Shown piece by piece: positions 26,381 through 36,341 of a DNA stretch of 64,000 nucleotides; the stretch's first letter is position 1; each line of letters begins with the position of its first letter. Source of the stretch: Photobacterium sp. Ph5. Lineage in GTDB: Bacteria; Pseudomonadota; Gammaproteobacteria; Enterobacterales; Vibrionaceae. The notes beneath the pieces are model-generated. The model saw nothing but the letters and a program-made list of their open reading frames with translations. It was not told the DNA's origin and ran no database searches. The stretch is taken from positions 1 to 64,000 of the forward strand of contig NZ_JADQAQ010000008.1 of NCBI RefSeq assembly GCF_022129445.1, written 5' to 3'. The translations under genes and the position numbers were made by a program.

Positions 26381-26401
26381 ATCAGCGAACAATGCGCTGA
26401 T
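26381..26401. promoter_or_regulatory. Inverted repeat near the dehydrogenase promoter
   Basis: ATCAGCG-AACAATG-CGCTGAT is a perfect 7-bp inverted repeat 56 bp upstream of the dehydrogenase start. It is a possible operator or leader hairpin. Confidence 0.35.
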
Positions 26402-26532
26402 TCATAAAGCGATAGCAAGCTGAACGTTTGTTCTTAAAGGTTTTAACTACCTTTGTAACTTAAGATTTTATCCATTTGTGCTAATCGTTAGCTAAATGGT
26501 TACCAAATGATGGTTAGTACACTAGGGGTTAC

Positions 26533-26548
26533 ATTGACATATGTCAAT
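26533..26548. promoter_or_regulatory. 16-bp perfect palindrome, candidate MocR operator
   Basis: ATTGACATATGTCAAT is perfectly symmetric and contains TTGACA on both strands, so it may be both a -35 element and an operator. It lies in the 308-bp divergent region, 86 bp before the regulator start. Confidence 0.5.
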
Positions 26549-26633
26549 TTGTTTATTTAATGTATCATTTTGCGTGTAATTTAGTTAAAGTTGGTTAAGT
26601 GATTGGCGATAATGATAAATATAGGATCAGACT

Positions 26634-27971
26634 GTGAGTGTCGCTAAATATAAACAAATAGCAAAAACAATAGAGGCACGCATAGACAATGGTGAATATC
26701 CGAAAGGATTTAAATTGCCAACACACCGCGTACTTGCGGATGAATTAAACACCACACCCGCGACGGTAGCTAAAGCATATCAGTTACTGGTAGATAAAAA
26801 TCGCGTGGAATCATTTGTTGGGCGTGGAACATTTGTTTGCGCACCATCAAGACTCAGCGATGTCATTCAACCTGCTGATGATGAAACTGATTTTAACTTC
26901 TCTATCTTGCAACCTTGCTTGTCTCACAACCTGTCTTCGCTGCGTGATGCTATGATGAATGCAGCAGATCACCTCAGTTGTCATTTAATGGGTTATACCG
27001 AAAACTCAGGTCACGAGAGCCACCGTTTGGCTGCTGTAACATGGGCCAAAAAATTTGGTTTAGCAGGGGGGAACGTTAATAACACGTTGCTGACGAATGG
27101 CGCACAGCATGGCTTATCGTTACTTATTCATACGTTAACAGAGCCTGGTGATACCATCGCAGTAGAAGCCTTAACTTATCCCGGTATTATGGCGATTGCT
27201 CAAGCAGCAGGCCGCCATGTGGTAGGGGTTAAACTTGACGAGCAGGGGATGTGCCCTGATGATTTGCAACAAGTGATCACTCAACACCTACCTAAATTAG
27301 CTATTGTCGTGCCATCTCATCAAAACCCGACTGGTATCACCATGCCACCCGTAAGACGAGATGCTATTGCAACAGTGATTGAACGAAATAATATTTGGTT
27401 AGTTGAAGATGACATTTATGGCTTTTTAAATCCAGATCCTATCGCCGCGATCAGTAATCGTATTCCACAGTATAGCTTTCATATTTCAGGTTTATCAAAA
27501 GCTCTTAGCCCTGCGTTACGTTGTGGTTTTTTAAAAGTACCCGAAGCACATATTGCGGTTTTACAAGCCACTATTCGCGCTAACATTTGGCTATCGTCAC
27601 CGCTAAATTACATTGCTGCAACGAAATTAATTGAGAGTGGTGAAGCCTTTAAATTAGCAGATAACCAGCGTGAGATCGCCTGTAAAAGGCAACAAATAGC
27701 CCGCGATATTTTAAGCCATGATGGAAAGGAAACTGGCTTTCAAATCTGGTGGCCGTTGCCTCAACATTGGCAACAAGAACGCTTTGTAATGGAAGCAAAA
27801 AGCCAAGGGTTAATTGTCAGTAGTGGACGTTATTTTAATGTAAATGGCGACGATCCCCAGCATATTCGTTTGTCACTGATGGCTATCAATTCTGAAAAGC
27901 GGTTACAGCAAGGTTTAACATTATTGCGCGATTTAGCTCGCTCTGAAGTCAGCAGCGTTATCCCGTTTTAA
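26634..27971 (+). CDS. MocR-type regulator (GntR HTH fused to aminotransferase fold)
   Basis: This 445-residue protein starts with GTG. An N-terminal GntR winged helix (residues 1-75; LPTHRVLADELNTTPATVAKAYQLL) is joined to a fold-type I aminotransferase domain (about 95-440) with the PLP lysine in ISGLSKALSPALRCGF. MocR proteins use PLP or an amino-acid adduct as effector, for vitamin B6, GABA or taurine metabolism. It most resembles the YdcR subgroup. The divergent hydroxyacid dehydrogenase is the likely target. Confidence 0.9.
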   Translation: MSVAKYKQIAKTIEARIDNGEYPKGFKLPTHRVLADELNTTPATVAKAYQLLVDKNRVESFVGRGTFVCAPSRLSDVIQPADDETDFNFSILQPCLSHNLSSLRDAMMNAADHLSCHLMGYTENSGHESHRLAAVTWAKKFGLAGGNVNNTLLTNGAQHGLSLLIHTLTEPGDTIAVEALTYPGIMAIAQAAGRHVVGVKLDEQGMCPDDLQQVITQHLPKLAIVVPSHQNPTGITMPPVRRDAIATVIERNNIWLVEDDIYGFLNPDPIAAISNRIPQYSFHISGLSKALSPALRCGFLKVPEAHIAVLQATIRANIWLSSPLNYIAATKLIESGEAFKLADNQREIACKRQQIARDILSHDGKETGFQIWWPLPQHWQQERFVMEAKSQGLIVSSGRYFNVNGDDPQHIRLSLMAINSEKRLQQGLTLLRDLARSEVSSVIPF

Positions 27972-28101
27972 GCGGAAAAGATAGCAAGATTGATAGTCAC
28001 AGTGTTGTTATAAAAAGCGACTGTTAGCAGTCTTTGAAAGCCAGTGACATATGTTATTATTTCAGCATTATTATTTTAATTAGAAAAAGTCGAGTCATAA
28101 A

Positions 28102-28740
28102 ATGGATGCAGAATTTTGGCACTCACGCTGGGCAGAAAATCGAATTGGTTTTCACTTATCAGATGTTAACCCGTTACTGATCAAGCATTGGTCGGCGTTA
28201 AATGCACAACGTGATGATCGCGTGTTTGTCCCTATGTGTGGCAAGTCGGAAGATCTTGTGTGGTTAGCACAAAAACATGATCACGTGATTGGGGTTGAAC
28301 TGAGTGATATTGCAGTTAAAGCCTTTTTTGCAGAAAACCTGTATACACCTTTAGTGACAGGTGTTGGTCATCAACATCTTTACGAATTTGATGAAATTTC
28401 GATTTACCAAGGTGACTACTTCACGCTAAATATCGATCCTGTTGATGTGGTTTATGACCGCGCAGCATTAATTGCAATGCCAGAAGACATGCGACAAATG
28501 TACGTCGAAAAACTATTGTCGTTGGTTAAAACTGGCGGTCGTATTTTGTTGGTAACGTTAGACTACCCACAAGATGAATTAGCAGGGCCTCCTTTCTCTG
28601 TGCCAAAAGCAGACGTTGAAGCATTATTTTCGGGTTGTAAAGTGACGCATCTTGAACGTGATGATGCCGATGAAAATCACCCTCGTCGCCAACGCGGTTT
28701 ATCACGATTTGCCGAAGAAGTATGGCTAATTGAAGTATAA
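28102..28740 (+). CDS. tpm: Thiopurine S-methyltransferase
   Basis: This 212-residue SAM-dependent methyltransferase opens with [20 protein letters not shown], the bacterial TPMT signature. Further family blocks are [15 protein letters not shown] (SAM site), [24 protein letters not shown] and the [17 protein letters not shown]-terminus. Bacterial homologues methylate thiopurines and also selenite or tellurite, giving metalloid resistance. It is monocistronic and ends at a bidirectional terminator shared with purT. Confidence 0.95.
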   Translation: MDAEFWHSRWAENRIGFHLSDVNPLLIKHWSALNAQRDDRVFVPMCGKSEDLVWLAQKHDHVIGVELSDIAVKAFFAENLYTPLVTGVGHQHLYEFDEISIYQGDYFTLNIDPVDVVYDRAALIAMPEDMRQMYVEKLLSLVKTGGRILLVTLDYPQDELAGPPFSVPKADVEALFSGCKVTHLERDDADENHPRRQRGLSRFAEEVWLIEV

Positions 28741-28769
28741 GTTGTTGTTATAAAATACAGATAAAAATA

Positions 28770-28808
28770 AAGGCATGGGTTCTTATTATTAGAAAACATG
28801 CCTTTTTG
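28770..28808. terminator. Bidirectional terminator between tpm and purT
   Basis: AAAGGCATG and CATGCCTTT form a stem with A and T runs on both sides; the loop is about 19 nt. Confidence 0.8.
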
Positions 28809-28845
28809 CTTATAGAGAAATTGTAATATGCTGGTTTAAACGTGG

Positions 28846-30024
28846 TTAATTGAAAATAACTTCAACATCACCAGCAGCATTGACGGCATCATTTACTGCG
28901 CTATCAATATCTTCTCGACGTGTAAGCGCGACACCTAAACGACGACGACCATTAATTTCAGGTTTACCAAATAATCGGATCTGCGTTTGTGGACGAGAAA
29001 GTGCAGGTAACAGATTATCGAAACTGATGTTTGATGATACACCTTCAGCAAGGATCACTGCAGAGGCTGATGGGCCATATTGGGTGATATGCTGAATGGG
29101 TAAACCAAGGAAAGCGCGAACGTGAAGCGCAAATTCTGATAACTCTTGTGAAATCAGCGTCACCATACCCGTATCATGTGGACGAGGGGAGACTTCGCTA
29201 AACAATACCGTATCGCCTTTAATAAATAGCTCAACACCAAATAAACCAAAACCGCCAAGTGCGTTTACTACTTTTTCTGCCACATCCTGTGCCGCTTTTA
29301 ATGCTGCTTCAGACATCTGTTGTGGTTGCCACGACTCACGGTAATCCCCATCTTCTTGACGATGACCAATAGGTGCACAGAAATGCACACCATCAATCGC
29401 ACGAACAGTTAATAAGGTGATTTCGTAATCAAAATCGACAAATCCTTCAATGATCACACGACCTGCACCGGCACGACCGCCTTCTTGCGCGTATTGCCAA
29501 GCAGATTCAATATCAGCCTCGGTTTTAATCACGCTTTGACCTTTACCTGATGAGCTCATAATTGGTTTTACGACACATGGCATACCAACGCGAAGTACCG
29601 CTGCAGAGAAATCATCAAATTGATCGGCAAATTCATAAGGCGATGTAGGAATAGATAAGGTTTCAGCGGCTAAGCAACGAATACCTTCTCGGTTCATTGT
29701 CAGTTTCGTCGCATTCGCGGTAGGAACAACGTTAACACCTTGCAGCTCTAATTCGACAAGCGTGTCAGTGGCAATGGCTTCAATTTCAGGAACAACGTAG
29801 TCGGGCTTTTCTAGTTCAATAAGGTGTTTTAATGCCTCGCCATCAAGCATATCAATTACATGGCTACGATGTGCAACTTGCATTGCAGGGGCATTGGGGT
29901 AGCGATCTGCGGCAATCACTTCAATGCCTAAACGTTGGCATTCAATCGCGACTTCTTTACCAAGTTCGCCAGAGCCTAAAAGTAAAACACGTGTTGCATT
30001 TGAACCATTAGCTGTACCTAACAT
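28846..30024 (-). CDS. purT: Formate-dependent phosphoribosylglycinamide formyltransferase
   Basis: This 392-residue ATP-grasp enzyme converts GAR plus formate and ATP to formyl-GAR in purine synthesis. Visible features are [22 protein letters not shown] at the N-terminus (split here for reading), the [12 protein letters not shown] loop, [16 protein letters not shown] and the C-terminal RRRLGVAL. Length matches E. coli PurT. A PurR box 67 bp upstream shows it belongs to the purine regulon. Confidence 0.96.
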   Translation of the reverse strand: MLGTANGSNATRVLLLGSGELGKEVAIECQRLGIEVIAADRYPNAPAMQVAHRSHVIDMLDGEALKHLIELEKPDYVVPEIEAIATDTLVELELQGVNVVPTANATKLTMNREGIRCLAAETLSIPTSPYEFADQFDDFSAAVLRVGMPCVVKPIMSSSGKGQSVIKTEADIESAWQYAQEGGRAGAGRVIIEGFVDFDYEITLLTVRAIDGVHFCAPIGHRQEDGDYRESWQPQQMSEAALKAAQDVAEKVVNALGGFGLFGVELFIKGDTVLFSEVSPRPHDTGMVTLISQELSEFALHVRAFLGLPIQHITQYGPSASAVILAEGVSSNISFDNLLPALSRPQTQIRLFGKPEINGRRRLGVALTRREDIDSAVNDAVNAAGDVEVIFN

Positions 30025-30090
30025 TATTATTCCTTACTATTTATGCTGGATAGTGTTGGTTGAGCGTGATAATACCTTGTTTTTTCATTT

Positions 30091-30106
30091 AAGCAAACGT
30101 TTGCGT
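30091..30106. promoter_or_regulatory. PurR operator upstream of purT
   Basis: AAGCAAACGTTTGCGT differs from the PurR consensus ACGCAAACGTTTGCGT at one position. It sits 67 bp before the purT ATG. Confidence 0.92.
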
Positions 30107-30162
30107 CAGGGTTTTAGCTAAACTCGAAATATAAATAGTATGGGGCGTCTGAAAGGGATAAT

Positions 30163-30189
30163 AAAAAACCGCCAGCAATGTGGCGGTTT
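30163..30189 (-). terminator. Terminator of the EamA transporter gene
   Basis: On the minus strand AAACCGCCA-CATTGC-TGGCGGTTT is followed by TTT. Confidence 0.88.
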
Positions 30190-30229
30190 CATCAGTGATC
30201 TTAGATTGTATGACACATTATCAAATGTG

Positions 30230-31114
30230 TTACTTGCGCTTTTCCCACTGGGTGATAAATGCCACTGAAGCAATAATAATCGCTGCACCTAACCATAGTC
30301 GACCCGGTGGTACCCAACCAAATACAAGCCAACCGCCTAACACGTTTAGCGGTAATTTTGCGTGGTCGAAGGGTTGAACAAATGAGGCATCAGCAACAGC
30401 ATAAGCTTTAGCTATCGCCCATTGCGCAAGTGCTGTTAATAGCCCTGCTGCGATGATTAATGTCCAAGTCGTACCGCCTGTTGGCATATTAAAATCAGGT
30501 AGAGCCAGTAACAAGTTAAATGGCGTGATCAGAATAAGTAAATACATCACAACAGTGGTTGGTGATTCTGTATTAGATTGCTTTTTCACCATCAGAGAAT
30601 AACCTGCCCAGAAAACGGCAGCACCGACAGGCAATAATGTCGCAATACTAAATGAATCAGACCACGGCTCTAAAATGATCATTGCACCAATAAAGCCAGC
30701 AAGAGTTGCACACCAACGTGCAGCGCCCACTTTTTCTTTCAGTAATACGCCAGAGCCGATAGTGGCAAATAACGGTGAGGTCATAAGTAGTGCAATACCT
30801 TGCCAAATAGGTACAGGATAAGCAAGTGCCCATAACCAAAGTTGGATACCAATTACCGCAAGAAACACGCGGAAACAATGTTGGAAAAATTGCTTTGTCT
30901 TTAATGAACGGCGAATACCCATGGTTCTGAGCCATGGCAGCATAGCCACTAATGCAATAAAGTATTGGATCAACGCAAAAGTGGTTGAAGACACATGGAG
31001 TTTAATACTGAGAAATTGTGCAAGGCTGTTTACAATCGCAAAGGCAAGGCCTGCGGAAAGCATCCATCCGGCACCTTGGACTGGGTTATGAACTGGGGTG
31101 TGTGAATCAGACAT
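30230..31114 (-). CDS. EamA/DMT-family transporter
   Basis: This 294-residue inner-membrane protein has ten predicted helices in two EamA repeats (residues about 14-140 and 157-287), each with the usual small-residue-rich helices (PLFATIGSGVLLKEKVG in the first). Members export amino acids, nucleosides or other metabolites. The substrate here is unknown. It lies upstream of purT on the same strand but has its own terminator. Confidence 0.85.
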   Translation of the reverse strand: MSDSHTPVHNPVQGAGWMLSAGLAFAIVNSLAQFLSIKLHVSSTTFALIQYFIALVAMLPWLRTMGIRRSLKTKQFFQHCFRVFLAVIGIQLWLWALAYPVPIWQGIALLMTSPLFATIGSGVLLKEKVGAARWCATLAGFIGAMIILEPWSDSFSIATLLPVGAAVFWAGYSLMVKKQSNTESPTTVVMYLLILITPFNLLLALPDFNMPTGGTTWTLIIAAGLLTALAQWAIAKAYAVADASFVQPFDHAKLPLNVLGGWLVFGWVPPGRLWLGAAIIIASVAFITQWEKRK

Positions 31115-31203
31115 GAAATTGGTTTCGTCAAAAAAGCGTAGCGTGATAATACGCTTTTGTTTTTAGATAGCCAATATAACTGATTGAGTTGAACGTCTTA
31201 GGC

Positions 31204-31231
31204 AATAAAAAACCGCCTATTACAGCGGTCT
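31204..31231 (-). terminator. Terminator of cdd
   Basis: On the minus strand ACCGC-TGTAATA-GCGGT is followed by TTTTTTATTG. Confidence 0.8.
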
Positions 31232-31261
31232 TGCATCACAATATATTGCTCGTGATAATGA

Positions 31262-32149
31262 TTAGTAAGCAACATACGTCATTTGAATATCAGGATTTAG
31301 TGCTTCTAATAGTGCTTGAGTACGAGCTAATTGACTGATTTGGCTTTCTGCACTTTCGACTAATGCCGCTTCAACCAGTTCAGATAACTTGTAACCTGAC
31401 ATATTCATATTAATCAGTGCGACTTGTAGTGGAGGAAGGCTAGGGTTAAATGCTGCGTTCTCTGCATACATACCAACAAAAACACGACCATCTTTAGCTT
31501 TTAATGCAACACCACTGAAGTTCTTTGAGTATGGCGCATGAGAGCGATTGGCTGCATTGCAAGCGGCAACAGCAAGCTCTGACTGCTCAGCAATCGTAAT
31601 ACCATTATCAATATCGCTTAATAGCGCATCTTCAATTCCAAGATCGGCAGGACCGAAAGATTCAGGAAGGTATTGCTGTAGGGTCATTGGTTGACGTTCA
31701 GGAAGCTGAATAATTAACTCTTTTGCCGTATTCAATTCATTCATGAACTGCCGACAGTGACCGCAAGGGCTGTAGTTAATCGTTACGTCTTTAATGCCTG
31801 TTTCACCTTTGATCCAAGCATGGCTAATAGCTGATTGTTCTGCGTGAATAGTACACGCCATACTTGCGCCTGCAAATTCCATATTTGCACCGAAATATAG
31901 GCGACCAGATGTACCACGGACAATAGCACCAACATAGAAATTAGAAATAGGGACAACAGCGTAAGCAGCAGCAACAGGAAGGAGAGCAAGGCGAAGATCA
32001 GTATCAGATAAATTAGTTTGGGAAACTAACTGTTCAAATTGTTCAGGACTAATTGTCGAATCGAAATCTTTATCTTCAATAATTGGTCGTAAAGCTGATG
32101 CAAGCTCTTTAGGTAATTGACCTAATGCATCCATAACTTTTGCGTGCAT
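31262..32149 (-). CDS. cdd: Cytidine deaminase, dimeric long form
   Basis: This 295-residue enzyme deaminates cytidine and deoxycytidine to uridine forms. The zinc site is complete: HAEQS (His and catalytic Glu) and PCGHC. As in E. coli, a second degenerate deaminase domain follows (about 190-295; [19 protein letters not shown]). Gene order yohJ-yohK-cdd matches E. coli. A perfect CRP site is 61 bp upstream, as expected for a nucleoside catabolism gene; no CytR site was identified. Confidence 0.96.
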   Translation of the reverse strand: MHAKVMDALGQLPKELASALRPIIEDKDFDSTISPEQFEQLVSQTNLSDTDLRLALLPVAAAYAVVPISNFYVGAIVRGTSGRLYFGANMEFAGASMACTIHAEQSAISHAWIKGETGIKDVTINYSPCGHCRQFMNELNTAKELIIQLPERQPMTLQQYLPESFGPADLGIEDALLSDIDNGITIAEQSELAVAACNAANRSHAPYSKNFSGVALKAKDGRVFVGMYAENAAFNPSLPPLQVALINMNMSGYKLSELVEAALVESAESQISQLARTQALLEALNPDIQMTYVAY

Positions 32150-32209
32150 TGGGGTGTTACTCCGTATTGTTGATGGAGAAACATTCTAAGTTAATTGTCA
32201 TTAATCAAG

Positions 32210-32225
32210 TGTGATACAGATCACA
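32210..32225. promoter_or_regulatory. CRP (cAMP receptor protein) site upstream of cdd
   Basis: TGTGATACAGATCACA is a perfect TGTGA-N6-TCACA with extra symmetric flanks (AA before, TT after). It is centred about 68 bp before the cdd start. Confidence 0.9.
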
Positions 32226-32379
32226 TTAACAATGACAAAACCCTAACGGTTACATTATCGAGAGCGAGCTCACACATGTAAATGTAATTTTTCATGTAAT
32301 AAATAGTTATCAAAACATTATGAGCTTAAAACGAATAAGAATTAGCGCTTTAAGCTCACATGGACGAAATAGGTATAAT

Positions 32380-33063
32380 TTAGTGGAAAAATAGGTGTTC
32401 TAGTATCGGAAACATGAGGGGAGCGAGTAACGTTGTCATGATCCCACAGATCACCAATGCCAACGAACTAAATGCACCTTCTTGATAATCTTCTTCTACT
32501 GCTTTTGCTGTCCCTAAAGCATGAGATACCGTACCAATAGATAACCCTTTTGCTAATGGGTGATGAATACGAAATAGCTTCATTACCGGATAACCAAGCA
32601 CTGCACCAAATAAACCAACAATAATCACCATAGCTGCTGTAATAGCAGGAATGCCCCCGATTTGCTGAGAGGCAGCCATCGCAAGTGGTGTGGTAATTGA
32701 TTTAGGTAAAATACTGGCAGCGAGTTGGGCATCGGCTCCCATCAAAAACGCAATACTTGTACCAAACGTCATCGATAATATGCTACCGACAAAGCATGCT
32801 GTTAAGATTGTTTTCCATTTACGCTTAATGAGCGGTAGTTGTTGATAAAGCGGCAAGGCTAATGCCACAACAGCAGGACCTAATAGATAGTTAATTATTT
32901 CGTTATCAGCAAAGTAGGTTTCATATGGCACCTGTAACCAACGCAGGGCAGCAATTAAAATAATTAGTGAAATTAATAACGGATTAAAAAGAGGATTACG
33001 TATTTTCATCGCTAAATAGCGCATGCTGTAAAATACCACTAGCGTTGCAACTAACCAGATCAT
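32380..33063 (-). CDS. yohK: LrgB/CidB family membrane protein
   Basis: This 227-residue protein has about six or seven helices and the LrgB hallmark LLGPAVVALALPLYQQ and PKSITTPLAMAASQQIGG. The family partners LrgA/CidA holin-like proteins and has been linked to cell lysis control and pyruvate or metabolite transport. Its start overlaps the yohJ stop by 4 nt (ATGA), so the two are translationally coupled. Confidence 0.93.
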   Translation of the reverse strand: MIWLVATLVVFYSMRYLAMKIRNPLFNPLLISLIILIAALRWLQVPYETYFADNEIINYLLGPAVVALALPLYQQLPLIKRKWKTILTACFVGSILSMTFGTSIAFLMGADAQLAASILPKSITTPLAMAASQQIGGIPAITAAMVIIVGLFGAVLGYPVMKLFRIHHPLAKGLSIGTVSHALGTAKAVEEDYQEGAFSSLALVICGIMTTLLAPLMFPILEHLFFH

Positions 33064-33404
33064 GACTCTTTTTCCTTATGGTGAAGCGCAAGGCCGATCA
33101 CAAGCAATACAATTAAAGTGCTGCCTAATGTGCTCGCAAAGATGATAGTTGCATTGTGCTCAATTAAACCGAGATAGTTCATCAAGCCGACACCAACAGG
33201 CACAAACAGCAATGCCATGTGCTTGATAAGTAAATTACAGGTTTTATCGACCCATTTTGTTTTGCATATACCAGTGATAAGACCAAAGAACAACAAGAAC
33301 AAGCCAATAATACTGCCTGGAATTGGCAAGTGAGTTAGATGTTGTATGCCTTGACCTAATAAAAAGCAAAACATAACAATGGCAAAAGATCGTATGTAAT
33401 CCAT
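33060..33404 (-). CDS. yohJ: LrgA/CidA family holin-like membrane protein
   Basis: This 114-residue protein has four helices and the CidA/LrgA motif LPIPGSIIGLFLLF, then LLFVPVGVGLMNY. It is the small partner of YohK, encoded 4 nt overlapping upstream. A role in membrane permeability or murein hydrolase control is known for Gram-positive relatives only. Confidence 0.93.
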   Translation of the reverse strand: MDYIRSFAIVMFCFLLGQGIQHLTHLPIPGSIIGLFLLFFGLITGICKTKWVDKTCNLLIKHMALLFVPVGVGLMNYLGLIEHNATIIFASTLGSTLIVLLVIGLALHHKEKES

Positions 33405-33529
33405 AGTAAAAAAAGTAATGCTAGAAAGTTTGATTCATCATACAAATAAATGAGCCATTTGTCACACAAAAAAGATCGGTATTTAGATAAATGATAAAAA
33501 GCTTTAGATAGCGAAATATTTATTGATGA

Positions 33530-34051
33530 TTAATTCCACAACAATAGCCCAATTAGCGTGGCAAGTGTCAGAAGAATCGCAACTTTTATCCAAATATAAT
33601 CAACGACAAGCGGTTTAAACCATGTTTTTTCGAATAATAATGGCTTTTTGCAAGAGGGAGAAGGTGTTGGGCGGGGACGAGTAGTAAAAGGTAATCGACG
33701 TGACGTTTTTGTTGGTAACGGGACGCGAAAACCATAGTGAGGGACAACATGGATAGGTATCGCCATTACTCCGTTACATTGTAACTTACCTGTAAGTGAT
33801 ACCAGCAGTAAATTCAAATCATAATTGTGATCACTGGTTTCTTCAAACGCATCTAATGACGTAAACGTTTTACGGTAGAGTGAATCAGCCCCAATCACTT
33901 CACCTGCAAAGAGACATAATACTTCTAATAATCGAGATTCCTCTCGTGTTAACAAAGTTTGTGTGTGATCTTTCCAGATCAATAGATGCTTTTCAGGAAA
34001 AAAATCTATTTCATCGTAGCTATAGCATTTTAATAAGGTTTGCGTTGTCAT
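33530..34051 (-). CDS. Membrane-anchored winged-helix regulator, ToxR/CadC-like
   Basis: This 173-residue protein (ATG at 34051 with AGGT upstream; a GTG at 34060 is less likely) has an N-terminal OmpR/ToxR-type winged helix. Evidence is LLTREESRLLEVLCLFAGEVIGADSLYR, then a segment ending in the family's GFRVPLP hairpin (about residue 113). A basic, proline-rich linker (about 115-140) and a single helix (about 153-171) end the protein, leaving almost no periplasmic part. This is a truncated ToxR/CadC architecture that may need a partner to sense. Targets are unknown. Confidence 0.75.
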   Translation of the reverse strand: MTTQTLLKCYSYDEIDFFPEKHLLIWKDHTQTLLTREESRLLEVLCLFAGEVIGADSLYRKTFTSLDAFEETSDHNYDLNLLLVSLTGKLQCNGVMAIPIHVVPHYGFRVPLPTKTSRRLPFTTRPRPTPSPSCKKPLLFEKTWFKPLVVDYIWIKVAILLTLATLIGLLLWN

Positions 34052-34203
34052 TGTGCGCACCTACCGTTTCATAGATCCGTATCGTAACGGTATCAATAAT
34101 AATTCTACTATTGATGAACTTAAATCAGAGAGCTTGTATCTCGTTTGTCTTTAAGTGTTAACGGGAATGCCTTAATCATCAAATAAATCACTACATATAA
34201 ATC

Positions 34204-34259
34204 TTAAAAAAAAGAAGCCTATTCGTGACATTCAAAAAGAAAGTCACGTAATAGGCTTC
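34204..34259 (-). terminator. Long-stem terminator of sbcB
   Basis: GAAGCCTATTCGTGAC and GTCACGTAATAGGCTTC form a near-perfect 16-bp stem. On the minus strand it is followed by nine or ten T. Confidence 0.9.
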
Positions 34260-34288
34260 ATTTATCGCTATCGTATTAGTAAAAAGGC

Positions 34289-35710
34289 TTAAACCAATTT
34301 AGAAACATAGTCATAGAGGGATTGTAAAACTTTCATCTTACTTTCGTCAGATTCATGCTCGTAGGCGACAGCCTCAAAGTTTTCCATATACTTTGGCATA
34401 TTCATTTCAAAGAAATCCTGACAATGATGCTTCCAGCGTACTTGCTCTTCATAACTTAACGTCATTGGGAAGTTACGGGCACGATAGCGAAATAACAACG
34501 GCTTAATACGTTTGTCATCGACATTGATTTCAAGTGAAGCTAACTGATCGGGTGCTGTTTCACGGATAATATCCATGGTTGAGCGGTCAGCAGTAGAGAA
34601 GAACCCATCGTAGAGCATCGCATCAACATTATCGTTAGCCGCATATTCACGTTTAACACTAAACATTTCGATTAACTTTTCACGAATTTCAGGGTGCTGC
34701 TTAATTAAGGTAAGGTTCTTTAAACATTGCTCTCTATCAATCCCTAAACGTGCGGCATCTTCTGCCTTTAATGTTTTAGCTGGAGCAAGAACAGGGCACT
34801 TATTCAAATGCACTTCTTTAACGGGCACTGGTAATTCATCAGGCGCTAAATCAATACGCTTAGTATATAAACGTTCACGCAGTTGGTCGGCATCAAGTTC
34901 AATTAATGGGGTAGGATCAAGCGCAAGGTTCACTGTAATAACAGCGTTCTTATTATCAGGATGCCATGCCACCGGCACAATCCAGCTAGTATTGCCACAA
35001 TCAGTACCAAACATGCCAGAGATATGCACTAACGGCGTTAAGTTAACAATATCGATTAATTCTTGTAGCTTGCGTTTGTGACGTAAATCAAACAGGTAAT
35101 CAAACAACTTAGGTTGATTAGTTTTAATGATTTTTGCCAGCTCGATTGTCGCGTAAACATCAGCCATTGCATCGTGCGCATTAGCGTGTTCAATGCCATT
35201 GGCAATAGATAACTTTTCTAGTTTAAAGCTAGGACGATCTTCATCATCAAGCGGCCAGTTGACACCCTCTGGGCGCAATGCGTAACAAGTACGCATAATA
35301 TCTAATAAATCCCAACGCGAGTTACCATTTTGCCACGCCCAACCGTATGGGTCGAAGAAGTTACGGTATAAGGTATAGCGCGTCACTTCATCATCAAAAC
35401 GAACGTTGTTGTAACCAATGACACACGTATTGGGTTTTGACAGTTCAGCATGAATGGCTTCAATAAACTCAGGCTCAGATAAGCCTTTTTCCATCGCTTC
35501 TTGCGGTGTAATACCGGTGATTAAACACGCTTCAGGTGACGGTAAGTAATCGGCTGGTGGCTTACAGTAAATAACGAGTGGCTCACCAATAATGTTCATG
35601 TCCATATCAGTACGGACACCCGCAAACTGGCAAGGACGATCATTGGCAGGGCTTGCGCCAAACGTTTCGTAGTCAATCCAATAAAGTGTTGCTTGGTTCT
35701 TATCGTTCAT
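34289..35710 (-). CDS. sbcB: Exodeoxyribonuclease I
   Basis: This 473-residue 3'-5' exonuclease degrades single-stranded DNA and acts in mismatch repair and recombination. The DEDD active site is visible: WIDYETFG (Asp and Glu), GYNNVRFDDEVTRY and HDAMADVYATIELAK. SH3-like and C-terminal helical regions follow, as in E. coli ExoI (475 residues). It is monocistronic with a strong terminator. The accessory segment begins a few hundred bp upstream of its start. Confidence 0.96.
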   Translation of the reverse strand: MNDKNQATLYWIDYETFGASPANDRPCQFAGVRTDMDMNIIGEPLVIYCKPPADYLPSPEACLITGITPQEAMEKGLSEPEFIEAIHAELSKPNTCVIGYNNVRFDDEVTRYTLYRNFFDPYGWAWQNGNSRWDLLDIMRTCYALRPEGVNWPLDDEDRPSFKLEKLSIANGIEHANAHDAMADVYATIELAKIIKTNQPKLFDYLFDLRHKRKLQELIDIVNLTPLVHISGMFGTDCGNTSWIVPVAWHPDNKNAVITVNLALDPTPLIELDADQLRERLYTKRIDLAPDELPVPVKEVHLNKCPVLAPAKTLKAEDAARLGIDREQCLKNLTLIKQHPEIREKLIEMFSVKREYAANDNVDAMLYDGFFSTADRSTMDIIRETAPDQLASLEINVDDKRIKPLLFRYRARNFPMTLSYEEQVRWKHHCQDFFEMNMPKYMENFEAVAYEHESDESKMKVLQSLYDYVSKLV

Positions 35711-35992
35711 AAATCATCCATAGCCATTACGGTTGTTATTATTACTCTTTATCTAAGCAATGGCTTGTTGTTAAAACCGCTTATAAATTCAGCAGTTTAT
35801 TGTATTTAAGTCGTTAAACGCTTCAGAGTAAAACCCTAAGCACGCATAACATTAAGTATCCCGTATTTAAGGGCAAATAGGCAAGGCGAGAGGCGGATAA
35901 ATTCGAGTAGGTATGATTTTATTTTATTAATAACAGCGTACTTACTTAATATAAATAAAACGATGGTTTACATGCATAGCACCTGTCTCGAT
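35711..35992. other. Intergenic, start of accessory segment
   Basis: It probably contains the sbcB promoter. I see no tRNA or long direct repeat that would mark an insertion site. Confidence 0.35.
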
Positions 35993-36196
35993 TCAAAATC
36001 TAATCATCGATAAACCCTTATCCAGACTGACTTGAAGCCACTTTTCATTATAAAACTCAGTTAAAAGTTCTGCAGTCGATAATGCATGGTGAAAAGGTAA
36101 CAGCAGAACAGACTGCTGAGCGTTGTGAGTTGTCGAGTTCCTGAGCCAGTACTTTGCTGAAGACGATTTTGGAGAGGGGTTATTTGTATCAAACAT
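35993..36196 (-). CDS. Possible small hypothetical protein, 67 residues
   Basis: From the ATG at 36196 (AGGTG just upstream) the protein is soluble, with a serine/asparagine-rich start and a more structured C-terminal half (LLTEFYNEKWLQVSLDKG). The sequence is protein-like but I do not recognise it. It may be a remnant of a larger gene. Confidence 0.4.
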   Translation of the reverse strand: MFDTNNPSPKSSSAKYWLRNSTTHNAQQSVLLLPFHHALSTAELLTEFYNEKWLQVSLDKGLSMIRF

Positions 36197-36341
36197 TAAC
36201 ACCTATTCTTTATAGTGGTATTGAATGCGTATACCAGAAATAAAAACCAATCATTTCTTGTTTTATCCTACTTTCGTAGGTTAAAATAGGAAATAACGTT
36301 GCAGTTTATCGAATTAATTATTTTTGAGTGAGAGTGTTTTT

